Source: Heterohyrax brucei (taxonomy: Eukaryota; Chordata; Mammalia; Hyracoidea; Procaviidae). From it: 64,000 bases of DNA. The stretch covers positions 61,758,201-61,822,200 of the forward strand of contig CM053140.1 in NCBI GenBank assembly GCA_028571685.1. Direction: 5' to 3'. The number at the start of each line of letters is the position of its first letter. Position 1 is the first letter of the stretch. Shown here piece after piece: positions 1 through 11,649 of this stretch. Under the pieces are notes generated by a model. That model saw only the letters and a list, made by a program, of their open reading frames with translations, ran no database searches and was not told the DNA's origin. A program made the translations under genes and the position numbers.

Positions 1-358
1 CAGTAAACCTCAAATCCATTGGCAAATTACGAGTCCATTCAGTAAGAGAAGTTATCACAGTCTGGTAGGATAAGTCCAAATCCAGTGAGAGCATCTCGGC
101 ACAGGAACCTCAGGTCCAAAGGACATGCTCTTCTCTTGGTGGTGTGAGGTTCCTGGCTTCCTCGCCTCACTTCTCTCCCTTAAAACCCACAAGCTTGTAG
201 CTTGAGACCTGCGCCACTAACACAGCTGTTACCCATTTTCCATCATCAGTGTCACAGAAGCAGGATTCACAGTACATGGGAAGAAGGGTACCATATTGGG
301 ACTCATAGCCTAATCACATCAACATGTACATTTTTGTGGGGACACATTTCAATCCATG
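1..358 (-). mobile_element. MLT1-like (ERVL-MaLR) LTR, cut by window edge
   Basis: A fossil LTR on the minus strand. Its sense start is at the right end, where the plus strand reads 'ggggacacatttcaatcc' followed by 'atgaca'; this is the complement of the MLT1-type start (TGT-ATGGATTGAAT-TGTCCCC). The middle carries blocks common in afrotherian MaLR LTRs, such as 'ggtccaaaggacatgctct'. The left end lies outside the window, so I cannot say whether it is a solitary LTR. An RTE fragment follows directly. The family is recalled from memory; an alternative is another MaLR subfamily. It is diverged and therefore old. Confidence 0.55.
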
Positions 359-364
359 ACACTG

Positions 365-955
365 ATGAAGATCAAAGACCACAGCCTTCAGTGTTGACTG
401 CATCTCAACATCAAGAAAGCAGAAAATATCACAAGTAAACCGATAGGCAGCATCACAATGAATGGAGAAAAGATTGTCAAGGATTTCATTTTACTTGAAT
501 CCGTAATCAACACTTACGGAAACAACAGTCAAGATATGAAAAGACTTCATTGCTGCAAAAGACCTCTTTAAAGTGTTGGAGAGCAAGAGCATCACCTTGA
601 AGACCAAAGTGCGCCTGACCCAAGGCATGATGTTTTCAGTCATTTTATGTGCACACCAAAGCTGGATGGTGAATTAGGGAGACTAAAGGAGAATTAAAGC
701 CTTTGAATTGTGGTGTTGGCAAAGAATATTGAATATATTATGGACTGCCAAAAGAATGAAGAAATTTGTATTGAAAGACATGTGAGAAAGAGGAAGACCC
801 TCAAGATGAATTAATACAGTGGCTGCAACAATGGCCATAAGCGTAACAGTGGTTGAGAGGACGGCACTGGATCAGGCAGTGTTTCTTTTTGTTGTACACA
901 TACTTGCTATGAGTTGGAACCAACTCAACAGCACCTAGCAAAAACAGTAGATGTT
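365..955 (+). mobile_element. RTE LINE 3' end, sense
   Basis: This is the 3' part of an RTE (BovB-like) LINE in plus orientation. It begins near 'gaagatcaaagaccacagcc', passes the C-terminal part of the reverse transcriptase ORF ('gacctctttaaagtgttgga', 'tttgaattgtggtgttggca') and ends in the typical tail 'gagttggaaccaactcaaca' plus 'gcacctagcaaaaac'. Compared with other RTE copies in the window it lacks a stretch of roughly 150 bp near 780. No open frame survives. It is a 5'-truncated dead copy. Confidence 0.8.
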
Positions 956-1002
956 TGAATGATCTGTAACCCAAACAAATTAAAGGACTGGGAAAGAAAA
1001 AA

Positions 1003-1162
1003 AAAATCCACTGCTGTCAAGTCGGGTCCGACTCACAGCGACCCTAGAGGTTAAAGAAGAACTATCCCATAGAGTTTCCAAGGAGTGCCTGGCGGATTTG
1101 AACCACCAGCCTTTCGGTTAGCAGACATAACATTTAACTCACTACGACACCAGGGTTTCTGG
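1003..1162 (-). mobile_element. AfroSINE, antisense
   Basis: Antisense afrotherian tRNA-derived SINE. The tail end reads 'ccactgctgtcaagtcgggt' and 'ccgactcacagcgaccctag'; the tRNA-like head (B-box region 'tttgaacc') is at the right, followed by 'caccagggtttc'. An A-rich run at about 1000 abuts the tail side. Confidence 0.9.
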
Positions 1163-1814
1163 GAAAGATTGGAAAACACTTTATTACCTTATGTGCCTAT
1201 GTTATTGTTTTCTTATACCATTGATTGGAGACAACTTAATTGAAAAATCAGGAGAGGAAATTCATACCTCCTAAAGGTTAAAAAAAAAAATTGCCTTTGC
1301 CACTTTTAGGCTACAGCTGTCTTCTGGTTTGAAATTTTCACCTCTTTGTTACTAGTGGAAATTATGGAAGAAGTGAATGTTGAATGTTGAACCTGTTAGG
1401 AGAACAATTTTAAGAAGACTGCAATAGGCTTCCTCTGCTTCTCTTATTTCCAAGTTACCAGAATTTTTTTTTTTAACTGATGGACACACAGATAGGACTC
1501 ATTCTTTTTAAATATCATGTTGGGTTTGAAGAAAATAATGATGGACTTGATATGTTGTAAGAGCATTTATGGCTGAAGTCAGAAATCAGGCACAAACTGC
1601 TATGAAGAACAACTTCCACAGGGCCTGGCAAGCAGAGTATTTTTGTCTGTCTGTTTCTCTTTGGAGAGTGTGCTAAAGCAGAGTTAGATGTATTATCACT
1701 GTAGATGAGATCACCTTTTACTTCAGTTGAAATGGTAGGATAAGATCAGTAATAAAGAAAGAAGTAGGGATATACAAGTATAATTTGGAGACCTGATAGG
1801 CTCATATTTGAATT
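1163..1814. other. Intronic sequence without recognised features
   Basis: AT-rich presumed ZCCHC17 intron. I see no conserved coding frame, splice-framed exon or clear repeat, only short homopolymer runs (A near 1282, T near 1466). Confidence 0.5.
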
Positions 1815-1990
1815 ATAGTTTTGTTATTTAACAACTTTGACAGTTGTCTTAACTTCTAGACTAGACTGTTTCTGATCTGCAAAATGAAAGATGTAAACCT
1901 GTATCACAGGGTTTATGTGAGGATTAAATGAATGTATGCCTGTAAAGTGTTTAGTAAGGTACTTGGCACAGAGTGCGGGCCTCTCAATGG
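1815..1990 (+). repeat. MIR remnant
   Basis: The sequence follows the 3' two thirds of an inverted-sense MIR: a 'gatctgcaaaatgaaag' block (compare 'catctgtaaaatgggg'), then 'gtgaggattaaatgaatg', 'gtaaagtgtttag' and 'acttggcaca'. It is old and diverged, as expected of a mammal-wide SINE. Confidence 0.7.
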
Positions 1991-3009
1991 TTTTACTATG
2001 TGCCTTCTACTGAATATACGTAATCCAGCTGTTGATAATATGTGGGTATGTTTAGGGCAGAGGGCAGATAACAAAATAAAGCACCTCCCAAGAGTTCAGG
2101 CTGCCTCCTGAGAATGAAACTAGTGAAAACCCTGTATAGAGTATGGATTAGCCACAGATAGAAACATCAGATGAAATTGCTTTTAAATATGTAGCTGAAG
2201 ATGTGAGTACTCAAGACTGAAGTGATAATCTGGAGATAATCCCAGAAAAGGAGATTGGAATGAAATTAAAATTTAGTAGACAGAAATCTAATTGATTGTA
2301 TCTTACTGTTTAGAGAAGATTAAGTGAACAGGTTGAGGGCTGTCAGCCTGGAACACAATAAAAGAAAGCCTGAGAGCCTGAATTTGGCATTGCTTATTTT
2401 TTCTTATCTATGGCAGAAATATCTAGGGGCTGGATTCTTTTGTGAGAAATGATAGCCCAGTAAACCATCCTGGAATGGAAAAATATCTCAGAGCATTTGT
2501 CTTTGTTTTGTTTGGATTCCATGTTGGAGCAATTCCTAATCACTAATTTTTTCACCATAAGCCGGAGTTGACTTGATGGCAACCAACAACGATAATAATT
2601 TAATTTTTCAGGTCTTTGATACTGGGGCCAGCAGGTTATTTTAATTAGATATAGACTGGAAACCTTCCAGGTATTAGACAGGTATACCTTCTAATGTAAA
2701 TCAGTAAATTAGTTTCTTAGGTCTATCGTTGAACCAATCCCTAGACTGACAATCTGATTAATATATTTTAATATGTAAGCATCTGTATGCTCAAGACTTC
2801 CAAATTTATATCTCCAGCCCATACTCCTCCTCTGAGTTAAACACTTATATATCCACCTGTCTACCTAATAGTCCATTCAAGACTTAGTGTTAGACCATAT
2901 CTCGTATTTAATTCACCTTGTAAGATGAAGCTTTTTGATATTAAGCCACTGATGTCTTAACTCTAAAAATCCAGTATCCCAGCATAACTATTTTTATATT
3001 CCCTTTGGT
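1991..3009. other. Intronic sequence without recognised features
   Basis: AT-rich sequence; I recognise no gene or repeat. The words 'gccggagttgacttgatggc' near 2560 resemble an AfroSINE/RTE tail fragment and may be a small remnant. Confidence 0.45.
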
Positions 3010-3420
3010 CTCTCTCTTAGTTATCTAGTGTTACTGTAACAGAAATACCTTAAATGGATAGCTTTAGCAAACAAAAATTTATTTACACACAGTTTTTAGG
3101 AGGCTAGAAGCCCAAATTTGAGGCCCTGGCTCTGGGTGAAGGTTCTCTGTCTGCCTTGTTTTTTTTTTAGTTTGTCTTCCTTGGCAGTCTCCACATGGCA
3201 TCATTCCTTCCCTGTTTGTGCTTCGTTGCTTCTGTGCCTAATCTACTCCTCTTATATCTCAGAAGTAATTGACTTAAAACACACCCTACTTAATAGGCCT
3301 CGTTAATGTAACTAAACCCTATTCCCAAATGGGGTTACAGCCACAGGTATTGTGGTTAAGATTTACCACATATAATCTGTGAGGATATAATTCAGTACGT
3401 CAGAGACATAATTTTATACA
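3010..3420 (-). mobile_element. MLT1-like (ERVL-MaLR) LTR fragment
   Basis: A second MaLR-like LTR on the minus strand. It contains 'cttagttatctagtgttact' plus 'gtaacagaaatacc' at its sense 3' end and a block around 3320-3370 resembling the MLT1 'cccaatatgactgg' region in complement. It is a different part of the family from the 1-358 copy, with overlap in 'agaaatttatt..cacagt' type sequence. No internal retroviral genes are attached. It is an old fossil. Confidence 0.5.
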
Positions 3421-3499
3421 ATTGCTGTATGCTGTACATACTGTTTAAATTTTTGTTTTTAATACTTTTATGATTAAATGCTACATGCTAAATGTATAA

Positions 3500-3602
3500 A
3501 CCTGTTACTGTTGAGTTGATTCTGACTCATAGTGACCATATAGGAGAGGGTAGAACTGCCCCTTAGGAGCTGTAGCACTTAACCTGTTTGCCACCAGGGT
3601 GA
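3500..3602 (-). mobile_element. AfroSINE, antisense, internally shortened
   Basis: Starts 'ctgttactgttgagttgatt' and 'ctgactcatagtgaccatat', then jumps from 'agaactgcccctta' to 'gtagcacttaacctgtttgcc' and 'accagggtg'. The middle of the element (second promoter box region) is missing, giving about 100 bp instead of about 160 bp. Confidence 0.8.
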
Positions 3603-5410
3603 CTGCTGAATATATAGAAACCAGAAATTACTAGTGGTTATTGGAGTGAATGGGAGGGAGAAAGGAGTTTTTGTTGGGAGGGGGATGAGGTTGTTAATGG
3701 TGGTAGAGTGACTTAGAGAAGCGTAGTGAGAATAGTTGTATGACTTGCTGCATGTAATCAGTGTTACTGAATTGCTAAGCCAAGTGACTAAATTATACAT
3801 GTAGAAATGTTTGAGTCAGTGCATATTTAGTTACATACACTTTCATCACCAAAAGTACTTCATGCTTATAGAAACAGAGAGAAACAAAAGAAAACTATCG
3901 TGATATAGTACTACCACACAGAGCTAGACACTATTAACAATTAGGTATATTTCGCTGTATATAGTTTAACATGTTTAAATTAAGTAAGATTATACCCTGT
4001 GTATAAATGTCACAGTTTCTTACACTTAGTGATGCTGAAGCATTTCTCCATTTTTTAAAATACTTTTAAAAAGCATTTAAATGACTTTATTGTATCGTTC
4101 AGGTGTACCACATACTCATTTTAAATAGTTTCCAACTTTTTACTGTTATGCTTGGAGAAAATGCCATGTTTATCCAGGGCAGAGATATCTGGACCAAAAA
4201 TATATCATACTTTGGGATCAAGTGGGGGAAGGGCAAAGGTCAATACCATAATGTTTTAGTTTGTGATAGCATAATAAGTAGATCTTTCTGTTTCAGGAAA
4301 GGAAGATAAAATGTTCTCCCAACTATATGAGATTCAGCATTAGTGTTTTTCACAACTTTCATTAGCAATATAGGCAAGAGGCAAATTCTGACTATTAGAG
4401 GACAGTTGCAGCAATAGAAGTGTTCCAGTGAAAAGTTTCACATCTCTTTTTGGGGATCTGAATTTCCTCTCCTGACTCTGATTAGGCATGAATGGTCATT
4501 CTGTCATGTGGGATGAGGTATGGGTGACAGCCAGATTTTATTTATCCAGTTTGGAGATTATGTGGTGGTCTGAAATTACAAACATGAGTATATAATGTGA
4601 TATATATAAGACCTTTCAGGGACCCTGGACTTACTTGGAGAGATAAGTTAGCACCACAGAATCAGCTAGAGTAGCTGTGAGAGACCCTGTGACATGGACA
4701 GGGAAGCAGTGACTTCCAGTAGAAGCTCCAGATAGAAAGCCAGACACTGAGTAGCACCCATGTGCAGATGGGTAGATACCCTTGTGCACGCACATGAGAG
4801 ACAGAATGTAAAGAATCTGCCTGATTTTAGGGAGGGTGGTTATTGTAGACATACATCTTTGTTTGCCTCATCACTTTTTTCTTTAGGTTATACTCCTAGT
4901 TTATGTTCACTCAGAGTAATTGCTTATGATATTAATTTTCTCCAGAAGAGAAATAATTTTCTCTATTATGATGTCATTTGAAAATAATGAATTAGCTTCT
5001 AATTCTACCCTAGTGTAGCCATTGTTAGCATTTTGTATCTTCTCTTGCTTTCTTTGTATTTGTTTTCTAAACATTTGAAATCAAATCTTACAGTTTTGTG
5101 TTTGCTGTCTTTTAGTGTGAGAAAATGCCAGATGCTCGTTGTACGTACTCAGTAATACTAAGGAATGAATTACTGACAGTTTACATAATCTTTTGAATAC
5201 CATTTTTAGTGAGCCAGTGAGTGACTATATAATAAATAGTTGACTTAACCATCACCCTTTTATTGGATATGAGGTTTCTAATTTTTTCTATTTAAAAAAT
5301 ATATTGCTTATTTTGATAGAGATAACTTTTCCTGATGTATGTATCTATTCCTTAGAATAAGAAAAACTGTTTCTTTAAAACAGATTTCCAGAGCTGATTG
5401 TGGGTCAAGT
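3603..5410. other. Intronic sequence without recognised features
   Basis: AT-rich intron. I inspected both strands and found no exon-like frame with splice sites and no repeat I can name. Short open frames here (for example near 4100-4300 and 4760-4980) show no protein family features. Confidence 0.5.
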
Positions 5411-5411
5411 T

Positions 5412-7258
5412 AATTATTAGAACTCTTTTTATTTTTTAATGATTGAATGAGAATGCACATTCCCATATAAATTTGTGTGCTTACCTATGTGCAGCTTCCA
5501 CTGCTCTCCCTGCACAGTGGCAGTACACTTTTTTTCTCTGCTCCATACATGTCTTATCTTCCCAACAGTCTCCTACCTTCTCCTCTCCACCCATTCCCCT
5601 TGCTCCGGTATGAGGTCAACAGGACAACCTCATATAGATGCCTAGAACCGTAAAGTACCCACACAATAAGGTCCCTCTGTGTCACCAAGTCCAATCCATT
5701 GCTGTCCGTAAAGTTGACCTTTGTTATGATTTATGGACAGGGGCCATGCTCCCAGGGGAACCCTGAAGTCCCTGGACCATCAGTTGTGGTCTTTTAGTGG
5801 AGATCTCACAGTATACCTCTATTTATACTTCTGTTGACAGTGAGACTCAACTTTGTGAGCTCCGTCGTGGCTATCACTGGTGGTGGCCGGGCACCATCAG
5901 GTTCTTCCTGTCAGAAGTCGATGTAGACATCCACTCACGTGGGTCTTTCTGTCTTCCGGATTCTCTTTCTCCCATGTCGTTATGGACCTTGATGATACCT
6001 GTTCCTGCTGAGTTGGGACCATTTGCTGTACCCTCAGATGGCAGCTTGGCAGCTTTTAAGACCCCAGACGCCACTTACCAGTGTGAGGTGTGGAGAATCC
6101 TCATTAGCAAAACGCTAGTTGTGCCAGTTGGCCTCGATTTCCCCCGAGAGCGTGGTCCCCGGCCCCCTGTCCCAGCTACTCTGTCTTTGCAATATTGGGT
6201 TAAAATGGGAGGAGAACACAAGTTATGTTGAAGTCCCGTTAATACTGATCTTCTTTCTAATGTGTGCTGTCACCAGTTTCACCCAACCAAATTTCTAGCA
6301 ACTGTCTAATCTAAACCCCCCCCACCCTCCTGCCCTCTCCTTCCTTGCAGCTGTCAAAGAGTCTTTTCTGTTATGCATGAGTCTGCTTGTAAGTTCTTAT
6401 CGTAGGGGTCTCATGCAAAATTTGCCCTTCTGTCGGTAACTACTTTCATTCAACGTAAATGTCCTCTAGTTGAAACCAGGTTAAGAGATGTTTCCTGCTA
6501 TCATCATTGTTCTTTATCATTGCATAGTGTTCCATTGAGAATATATACCATAGTTTAGCTATCCATTCTTCTGTTGTTGGGCGTCTGAGTTGATTCCATC
6601 TTTTTGCTGTTGTAGACTGTGCTGCTATGAGCATTTGTGTGCATGTATCACAGTGAAAGGCCTTGAATCTGTAGGATATATTCCAAGTAGTGGAATTACT
6701 GGGTCAAATGGCATATCGATGTCCATTTTTTTAAGGAAGCGCCAGATTGCCTTCCAAAGAGGCTGGACCATTTTGTAACCCCACCAACAGTGTAGGAGGG
6801 TTCCACTTTCTCCACAGCCTCTCCAGCATTTGTTGTTTTGTGTTTTCTGGATCATGGCCAATCTTGTTGGGGTGAGATGGTATCTCATTGTCGTCTGGAT
6901 TTGAATTTCTTTAATAGCTAAAGATCGTGAACATGTCCGCATGTGTTTTTTGGCTGCCTGGATCTCCTCTTTAGTGAAATGTCTGTCCATCTCCTTTGCC
7001 CATTGCTTATTGGATGGTTTATCTTCTTCTTACTGGTATTTTGTAGTATCTTATAGATTACGGAGATCAGGCGTTGGTCTGACACAGAGTTGCCAAATAT
7101 TTTTTCCCATTCTGTGGGTGTTCTTTTAACTCTATTATTCAAGTCTTTGGATGAGCAAAAGTGTTTGATTCTTAATAGTTCCCATTTATCTATTTTCTCT
7201 TCTGTTGATTGTGTCATCATTCTTGATATCCATTGTGAAATGATTTCCAGGAGTTTAA
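5412..7258 (-). mobile_element. Elephant-type L1, 5'-truncated, antisense
   Basis: Minus-strand L1: 3' UTR at about 5412-6400 and the C-terminal part of ORF2 at about 6420-7258. The ORF2 pieces read on the minus strand contain '[20 protein letters not shown]' and 'LWKAIWRFLKKMDIDMPFD', the conserved L1 ORF2 C-terminal cysteine region. The frame is broken into overlapping pieces (6625-6990, 6918-7220, 6446-6634). The element is cut at its 5' end inside ORF2. I did not find a convincing target-site duplication, which with its divergence suggests it is older than the 9505-11649 copy. Confidence 0.9.
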
Positions 7259-7312
7259 ACTAGCCCTAGCAATACTTCTTTCTTTCTTTTTAAAAATATT
7301 TTATTGTGCCTT

Positions 7313-7447
7313 GGAAATGCTGGTGGTGTAGTGGTTAAGTGCTACTACTGCTAGCTAGAAGGTTGGCAGAACAGATCTGCTAGGTGCTCCTTGGAAACTC
7401 TATGGTGCAGTTCCACTCTGTAGGGTCCTATGAGTCGGAATCAGGAG
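7313..7447 (+). mobile_element. AfroSINE, sense
   Basis: Sense AfroSINE: 'ggtggtgtagtggttaagtg' (A-box side), 'ggttggcagaacagatctgc', 'tccttggaaactctatggtg' and the tail 'tcctatgagtcggaatcag'. It abuts a sense L1 3' UTR fragment. Confidence 0.9.
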
Positions 7448-7825
7448 ACTATATCAGCACGGGAGCAGAAGAACTAGATCATGCCTGGCCATTACCGGTG
7501 ACTGTCCAGACAGAGAACACAATGTAGAGTCCCTGATGTAGCAGGAGAAAAATGGGGTGCAGATCTAGTACTCTGTTAAAAGACTAGAACTGATGATCTG
7601 ACAGCTTAGAGGGTCCCCTGAGAACATAGCCTGTGACTTGATGCTGACACAGAGCTGAAGCCAGTGCTGAAGTCAACAGTCCAGACAAAAATTGGACTGG
7701 ATTATAAGACTGGTAAGTGGTATCTGGGGTCTTAAAAGCTAGCAAGCTGCCGTTTAAGGAGCATAAATTGGTCCCAGTCCACCTAGAGCAGAGGAGATTA
7801 AAGGATATCAAAGACATGGGGAAAA
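7448..7825 (+). mobile_element. L1 3' UTR fragment, sense
   Basis: Plus-strand piece of the elephant L1 3' UTR: 'gagactatatcagcacggga', 'gcagaagaactagatcatgc' and 'ctggggtcttaaaagctagc' are in sense order. It lies against minus-strand L1 sequence on its right, so the two form an inverted junction. A 75 bp copied patch sits exactly at that junction. Confidence 0.75.
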
Positions 7826-7900
7826 TATGAGTCCCCATTTATCTATTTTGTCTTCTGGTGTTTCTGCATTGTTAGTAATTTTTGTAAGCTGATTATGCCA
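7826..7900. repeat. 75 bp patch duplicated from 8836-8910
   Basis: These 75 bases match 8836-8910 in the same orientation with two mismatches that I count (ttc/ttt near the middle, tgcc/tacc near the end). The donor lies inside the minus-strand L1 ORF2; the patch lies between sense and antisense L1 3' UTR sequence where ORF2 sequence does not belong. The identity is much higher than between other parts of these old L1s, so it looks like a local templated insertion. Confidence 0.8.
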
Positions 7901-9504
7901 GGAGACAGAAGGACCCCAGACCCCTGCCCATGCTACTCTGACATTCAAAATGTTGGGTCATATTTAGGAAACCTCTCAGCCTTTGGTGCAGTACAGCTGT
8001 GTTAATCTGCCTTCTACTGCATACTATCACTTCCTTCACTTAACTCCTTTCTACTATCTAGTCTATGAATACCTCCTCCTTTGTACCATCAGAAGCTCTT
8101 TTCTTCAGTGATTAAGCCTTTTCCTGAGGTCTTTTAACAGTTTTCTCATAAAATATGTGTGCTTTTGCAACTGACTAATTTCACTCAGCATAATGTCTTC
8201 CAGATGACTCCATGTGATCAGATGTTTCCCAAGATCATGGTTGTTCTTTATCATTGCATTGTATCATGTGAACATACCACAGTTTCTTTATCCATTCATA
8301 GGTTGATGGGCACTTAGGTTGGTTCTTTCTGCTGTTGTGAACAGTGATGCAATAAACATTGATGTGCATGTATCTATTTATGTGAGAACCCTTATTTCTG
8401 TAGGATATATTTCAAGCAGTGGAATTGCGGAGTCATACAGTATTTCTATTTCTGGCTTTCTATGAAAGCACCAAATTGATTTCCAAAATGTTTGTACCAT
8501 GTTACATTCCCACCAGTTGTATAGATGAGTTCCAGTCTCTCCACAACCTCTCTGACATTTATTGTTTTGTGTCGTTTGGATTGTCAGCCATGTTGGGGGT
8601 GAGATGGATTTCTCTAATGGCTAATGGTCGTAAACCTTTCTTCAGGTATCTGTTAGCATCCTAGGTGTTGTCTTTGGTGAAGTGCGTGTTTATACTGTTT
8701 GTCCATGTGTTAATTGAGGTTTTGCAGTACCTTGTGGATTGTGGAGGTTAGACACCAATCAAATTCTTAGTTGCCAAAAATTTTACCCCAGTCTGTCTTG
8801 GTGAAGTCTTTAGATGAACCTAAGTGTTTGGCTTTTATGAGTCCCCATTTATCTATTTTGTCTTTTGGTGTTTCTGCATTGTTAGTAATTTTTGTAAGCT
8901 GATTATACCATGTATTAGGGCTCCCAGCATTGTACCAGTTTTTTCTTCCATGATCTTTATCATTTTAGATTTGATATTTAGGTGTTTGATCCATTTTGAG
9001 TTAGTTTTTGTGCATAGTATGAGACATGGGTATTATTTCAATTTTTGTAGGTGGCTGTCCAGTTTTGCCAACACCATTTGTTGAAGAGACTGTTTTTTTC
9101 CTGAGTTCATGGACTTTGGGCTTTTGTGAAACACCAGCTGCTCATAGGTGGATGGTGTTATGTCTGGATTTTCTATTCTCTTCCGTTGCTTTGTGTATCT
9201 TTTTATGCAGTATCAAGCTGTTTTGACTACCATGACAGTGTAATAGGTTCTAAGGTCAGGTAATGTGAGGCCTCCCATTTTGTTCTTCTTCATTACTGCT
9301 TTATTTATCCAGAGTTCCTCCCTTTCCATGTGAAGTTGGTGGTTTGGTTTTCCGTCTCATTAAAAAATGACACTGGAATTTGTGTTGGAATTGCACTGTA
9401 TATGTAGATGACTTTGGGTAGAATAGACATTTTCATTATGTTAAGTCTTCCTATCTATGAGCAAGGTAGATTACTCCACTTACATAGGTGTCTTTTGGTT
9501 TCTT
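7901..9504 (-). mobile_element. Older L1, antisense, left part
   Basis: Minus-strand L1: 3' UTR up to about 8130, then ORF2 C-terminal and middle region in complement ('ttcactcagcataatgtctt' near 8180, 'attctgtaggatatattt' type sequence near 8400). It continues without loss at 11650 after a younger L1, sharing the target duplication 'gtgtcttttggtttctt' (9488-9504 and 11650-11666). The coding frame is broken in many places. Confidence 0.85.
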
Positions 9505-11649
9505 TTTTTTTTCTTTTTATTTAACATAACTGAGTGAAAATGTACATTCACATGTAAATTTACATGCCCTCCTATATGCAGCTTCCGCTGCTCTCCCTGT
9601 CCGGTGACTGCACACTATTCCTCTCTGCTCCATACATGTCTCATCCTCCCAACAGTCTCCTTTCCCCTCCTCTCCGTCCACTCCCCTTCCTCCAGCCAGA
9701 GGTCAGCAAGATGATATCCTATAGATGTATAGAACCATAAAGTGCTTCCAACATATGGTTACTCTGCATTGCCAAGTCCATTCCATTCCTGTCCAAAGAG
9801 TGGACCTTTGTTATAATTTATGGGAACGGGCAGCATCAGGGCCGGGGGCCATGCTCTCAGAGGAACCCCAAAACCACTGGACCATCAATTGAGGTCTTTT
9901 AGTGGGGATCTCATGATGCACCTCTTTTTATTCTTGTGTTGCCAGTGAGGCTCCTCTCTGTGAGCTCCATCATGGCTATCACTGGTGGTGGCCGGGCACC
10001 ATCCGGTTCTTCCGGTCCCAGGTCGATGTAGGCACCCACTCTTGTGGGTCTCTCTGTCTTCTCGGTTGTCTTTACCGCATGCCATTTTGGCCCTCGGTGA
10101 GCATCCGTTCCTGCTGAGTTGGGACCATTTGCTGTGTCCTCGGATGGCAGCTTGGCAGCTTTTAAGACCCCAGACACCACTCACCAATGTGGGGTGCAGA
10201 GAGCTCTCTTAGCAAAACGCTAGTTGTGCCAATTGGCCTGGAATTCGCCTAAGAGCATGGTCCCCCGCCCCCCGCCCCAGCTACTCTATCCTTGCAGTAT
10301 TGAGTTAAGATGGAAGGAGTACTCAAGTTATGCTGAAGTCCACTTAATGTTGTTTTTGTTCCTAATGTGTGCTGTCACCGCTTTCTCCCAACTCGATTTC
10401 TAGTAACTACCTAAACTAAACCCTCCCCCCCTCGCCCTCCCTCCCTCCCCTCCCTTGCAGCTGTCAAAGAGTCTTTTCTTCTATACACGAGTCTGTTTTT
10501 GAGATCTTATCGTAGAGGTCTCATACAGTATTTGTCCTTTTGTCGCTGACTACTCTCACTCAACATAATGTCTTCCAGTTGAAACCAGGTTAGGAGGTGT
10601 TTCCTGGAATCATCGTTATTCTTTATCATTGCGTACTGCTCCATTGAGTATATGTACCACAGTTTACCTATCCATTCTTCTATTGTTGGGCATCTGGATT
10701 GATTCCACCTTTTTGCTATTGTGGACTGTGCCGCGATAAACATTCTGGTACATGTGTCCGTTGGTGTGAAAGGCCTTGAATCTGTAGGATATATTCCAAG
10801 TAGTGGAATTACTAGGTCAAATGGTATATCAATATCCATTTTTTTAAGGAAGCGCCAGATTGCCTTCCAAAGAGGCTGGACCATTTTGCAACCCCACCAA
10901 CAGTGTAGGAGGGTTCCACTTTCTCCACAGCCTCTCCAGCATTTGTTGTTTCATGTTTTCTGGATCATGGCCAATCTTGTTGGGGTGAGATGGTATCTCA
11001 TTGTTGTCTTGATTTGAATTTCTTTAATAGCTAAAGATCGTGAACATGTCCGCATGTGTTTTTTGGCTGCCTGGATCTCCTCTTTAGTGAAGTATCTGTC
11101 CATCTCCTTTGCCCATCGCTTAATTGGATGGTTTATCTTCTTATTGATATTTTGTAGTATCTTATAGATTATGGAGATCAGGCATCGATCTGACATAGAG
11201 TTGCCAAATATTTTTTCCCACTCTGTGGGTGTTCTTTTAATTCTATTAATAAAGTCTTTGGATGAGCAAAAGTGTTTGATTCTTAATAGTTCCCATTTAT
11301 CTACTTTCTCTTCTGTTGATTGAGGTTTATTTGACAGATTTTGGAGTCTGTCCTCATTGTGTATTAAAACTTCCATTGTTGTTCCTACCTTTTCTTGGAT
11401 GAGCTTTATCATTTTAGGTTTGATATTTAGGTCTTTTATCCAGTTGGAGTTGGTTTTTGTATAAGGTGTAAGATATGGATCTTGATTCAGTTTATTGCAG
11501 ATGGATAACCAATTTTGCCAACACCATTTGTTGAAGATACTGTTTTTACCCCTGTTTAATGTCTTAGGGCCTTTGTTGAATATCAACTGTTCATAGGCAG
11601 ATGGTGTCATCTCTGGGGTCTCAATTCTGTTCCATTGATCAGTCTGTCT
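9505..11649 (-). mobile_element. Young elephant L1, 5'-truncated, with 17 bp TSD
   Basis: Minus-strand L1 insertion of 2145 bp starting with its poly(A) tail (T-run from about 9503). The flanking 17 bp duplication 'gtgtcttttggtttctt' is perfect at 9488-9504 and 11650-11666. The 3' UTR occupies 9505-10506 and ORF2 ends at 10507. It belongs with the copy at 58064: both read 'gtgaggctcctctctgtgag' where the copies at 24092 and 33912 read 'gtgagactcaacctagtgag'. It is inserted in the older L1 of the same orientation. Confidence 0.93.
10507..10884 (-). pseudogene. L1 ORF2 C-terminus (in 9505-11649 copy)
   Basis: 125 codons of the L1 ORF2 C-terminal region ('VQPLWKAIWRFLKKMDIDIP' near its start, 'LLTWFQLEDIMLSESSQRQ' near its end) up to the natural stop. 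It is separated from the upstream ORF2 frame (10951-11952) by a frame shift in the interval 10884-10951. A dead LINE protein fragment, not a host gene. Confidence 0.9.

Noticed and set aside
1003-1162. tRNA-like promoter boxes in this and other AfroSINEs
   Set aside because: They are SINE heads; none folds as a plausible functional tRNA by eye, and each is followed by a SINE body.
9885-10212. Overlapping open frames of 75-100 codons on both strands, repeated almost identically at 58448-58775
   Set aside because: They lie in the L1 3' UTR; their conservation reflects recent copying of the same L1 subtype, not a protein gene.
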